Source: Chloracidobacterium sp. CP2_5A
Lineage (GTDB): Bacteria > Acidobacteriota > Blastocatellia > Chloracidobacteriales > Chloracidobacteriaceae
DNA length: 64,000 nt
Direction: 5' to 3'
NCBI GenBank assembly: GCA_002254845.1
Contig: NKPT01000009.1
Span: forward strand, 20,167-84,166
The first letter of the stretch is position 1, and every line of letters begins with the position of its first letter. The notes beneath the pieces are model-generated. The model was not told the origin of the DNA and ran no database searches. It saw nothing but the letters and a program-made list of their open reading frames with translations. The position numbers and the translations under genes are program-made. Shown here piece by piece: positions 63,218 to 64,000 of the stretch.

Positions 63218-63925
63218 ATGATGGATTTCTTAAAATACCTGCTGGACCTTGTTCTGCATCTTGACAAGCACCTCAACGCCCTTGGCGGCCAGCTTGGCGG
63301 ATGGCTCTACGTTGTTTTGTTTCTGGTGATTTTTTGCGAGACGGGGCTGGTCGTGACGCCGTTTCTGCCGGGCGATTCGCTCCTGTTCGCCATTGGCGCG
63401 CTGGCGGCGACGCCGACCAGCGTCCTCAACGTCCACATCGTCGTGGTCTCGCTGAGCGTTGCCGCGATTCTAGGCGACACGGTCAACTACTGGATTGGCA
63501 AGAAAGCTGGCCCGGCTGTCTTCCGCAGCGAGACGTCGCGTTTGTTTGACCGTCGCCACCTAGACCGGACGGCGCGATTTTACGCCAAGTATGGCGCGAA
63601 GACGATCATCATCGCCCGGTTTGTCCCCATCGTGCGCACCTTCGCCCCCTTTGTAGCCGGCATCGGCGCGATGCGCTACCCGAAGTTTCTCTTTTACAAC
63701 GTCGTTGGCGGCGTCCTGTGGATCGCCTCGATGACCTACGCCGGCTACGCCTTCGGCAACATCCCGTTCGTGAAGAAGAACTTTTCGCTGGTTGTTCTGG
63801 GCATTATCGCGGTTTCCATCCTGCCGGCCGGGCTTGAAATCCTGCGCGAGCGACTCAGCGCGCGGCTGGCGGCAGGCGCTCCCCCGGACGCAACCCCTTT
63901 GGCCGCATCGGAAAAACTGCCGTGA
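63218..63925 (+). CDS. DedA family membrane protein
   Basis: 235 residues. Polytopic SNARE-associated/DedA protein, related to undecaprenyl-phosphate or phospholipid flippases. Signatures: FCETGLVVTPFLPGDSLLFAIGALAA, LGDTVNYWIGKKAG and the GARFVPIVRTFAPFVAGIGAMRYPKFLFYNVVGGVLWI block with its arginines and prolines. A short Ala/Pro tail ends the protein. The following gene overlaps its stop as GTGA. Confidence 0.94.
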   Translation: MMDFLKYLLDLVLHLDKHLNALGGQLGGWLYVVLFLVIFCETGLVVTPFLPGDSLLFAIGALAATPTSVLNVHIVVVSLSVAAILGDTVNYWIGKKAGPAVFRSETSRLFDRRHLDRTARFYAKYGAKTIIIARFVPIVRTFAPFVAGIGAMRYPKFLFYNVVGGVLWIASMTYAGYAFGNIPFVKKNFSLVVLGIIAVSILPAGLEILRERLSARLAAGAPPDATPLAASEKLP

Positions 63926-64000
63926 GTGAAGCAACGCCATCTATCCTGACTCGCCTTTCGCGGCGGTCGTGGCTGCTGTGCGCCTTGGGCTGTATTGGGC
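63922..64000 (+). CDS. Partial gene at window edge
   Basis: GTG 63922 overlaps the DedA stop (GTGA) and the frame runs off the window: basic residues then hydrophobic (LTRLSRRSWLLCALGCIG), as in a signal peptide or first transmembrane helix. Too short to name. The alternative GTG at 63926 stops after seven codons. Confidence 0.5.
   Translation, partial: MSEATPSILTRLSRRSWLLCALGCIG

Overview
The window is GC-rich, dense bacterial chromosome that looks like a phototrophic acidobacterium close to Chloracidobacterium. This is inferred from a BCD/PucC-type bacteriochlorophyll transporter homologue next to a BchP-type geranylgeranyl reductase, together with several eukaryotic-type Ser/Thr kinases, S9 and M28 exopeptidases, DUF1684 and DUF2330 proteins and LolA-like lipoproteins. 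No phage, insertion sequence or CRISPR array is visible.

Layout. 1-4.4 kb (minus): DUF2330 protein (cut by the window edge), OPT oligopeptide transporter and secreted M28 peptidase. 4.6-11.1 kb (plus): membrane Ser/Thr kinase with SPOR-like and YARHG domains, SpoVR, ThiC, tRNA-Val and tRNA-Asp, MoaC, and a CheR-like methyltransferase. 11.2-14.1 kb (minus): MacB-type permease and a SPOR plus Ycf48-like propeller protein. A lone nuoN follows, then the minus-strand run CDF transporter-msrA-uvrA, then thiolase and an AtuA-like small protein. 22.7-26.2 kb is a five-gene plus-strand operon of unfamiliar regulatory and TPR proteins. 26.3-31.4 kb (minus) holds nuoAB and the classic ffh-rpsP-khpA-rimM-trmD-rplS operon. 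31.8-40.2 kb holds a patatin-like phospholipase, an S9 peptidase, a two-gene ABC exporter, methylmalonyl-CoA epimerase, a parvulin isomerase and an acyl-CoA dehydrogenase. 40.3-45.8 kb (minus): an alpha/beta hydrolase with a disordered N-terminus, a second Ser/Thr kinase, phosphofructokinase and a J-domain membrane protein. 46-50.3 kb: SseB-like protein, degenerate ROK protein, LolA-like lipoprotein, fatty acid hydroxylase. 50.3-51.7 kb is an AT-richer islet with one orphan small gene and remnants of others. 51.7-57 kb: HEAT-repeat protein, gatA, hutH, DUF1684 lipoprotein, MoaD-like protein. 57.3-60.5 kb is the pigment locus, where the BCD transporter and bchP are separated by three identical 69-bp foldback elements, each preceded by a different hairpin, plus a fourth diverged copy. 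61-64 kb: exported and membrane proteins and a DedA protein.

Most notable for follow-up: the hairpin plus 69-bp array between the pigment genes; CRP/FNR-type palindromes upstream of pfkA and of the BCD gene; the unassigned five-gene operon at 22.7-26.2 kb; a ROK protein lacking its catalytic and zinc motifs; the decayed islet at 50.3-51.7 kb; and unusual fusions (kinase-SPOR-YARHG, SPOR-Ycf48, OPT with a duplicated insert). All functional statements come from reading motifs; no database search was possible.
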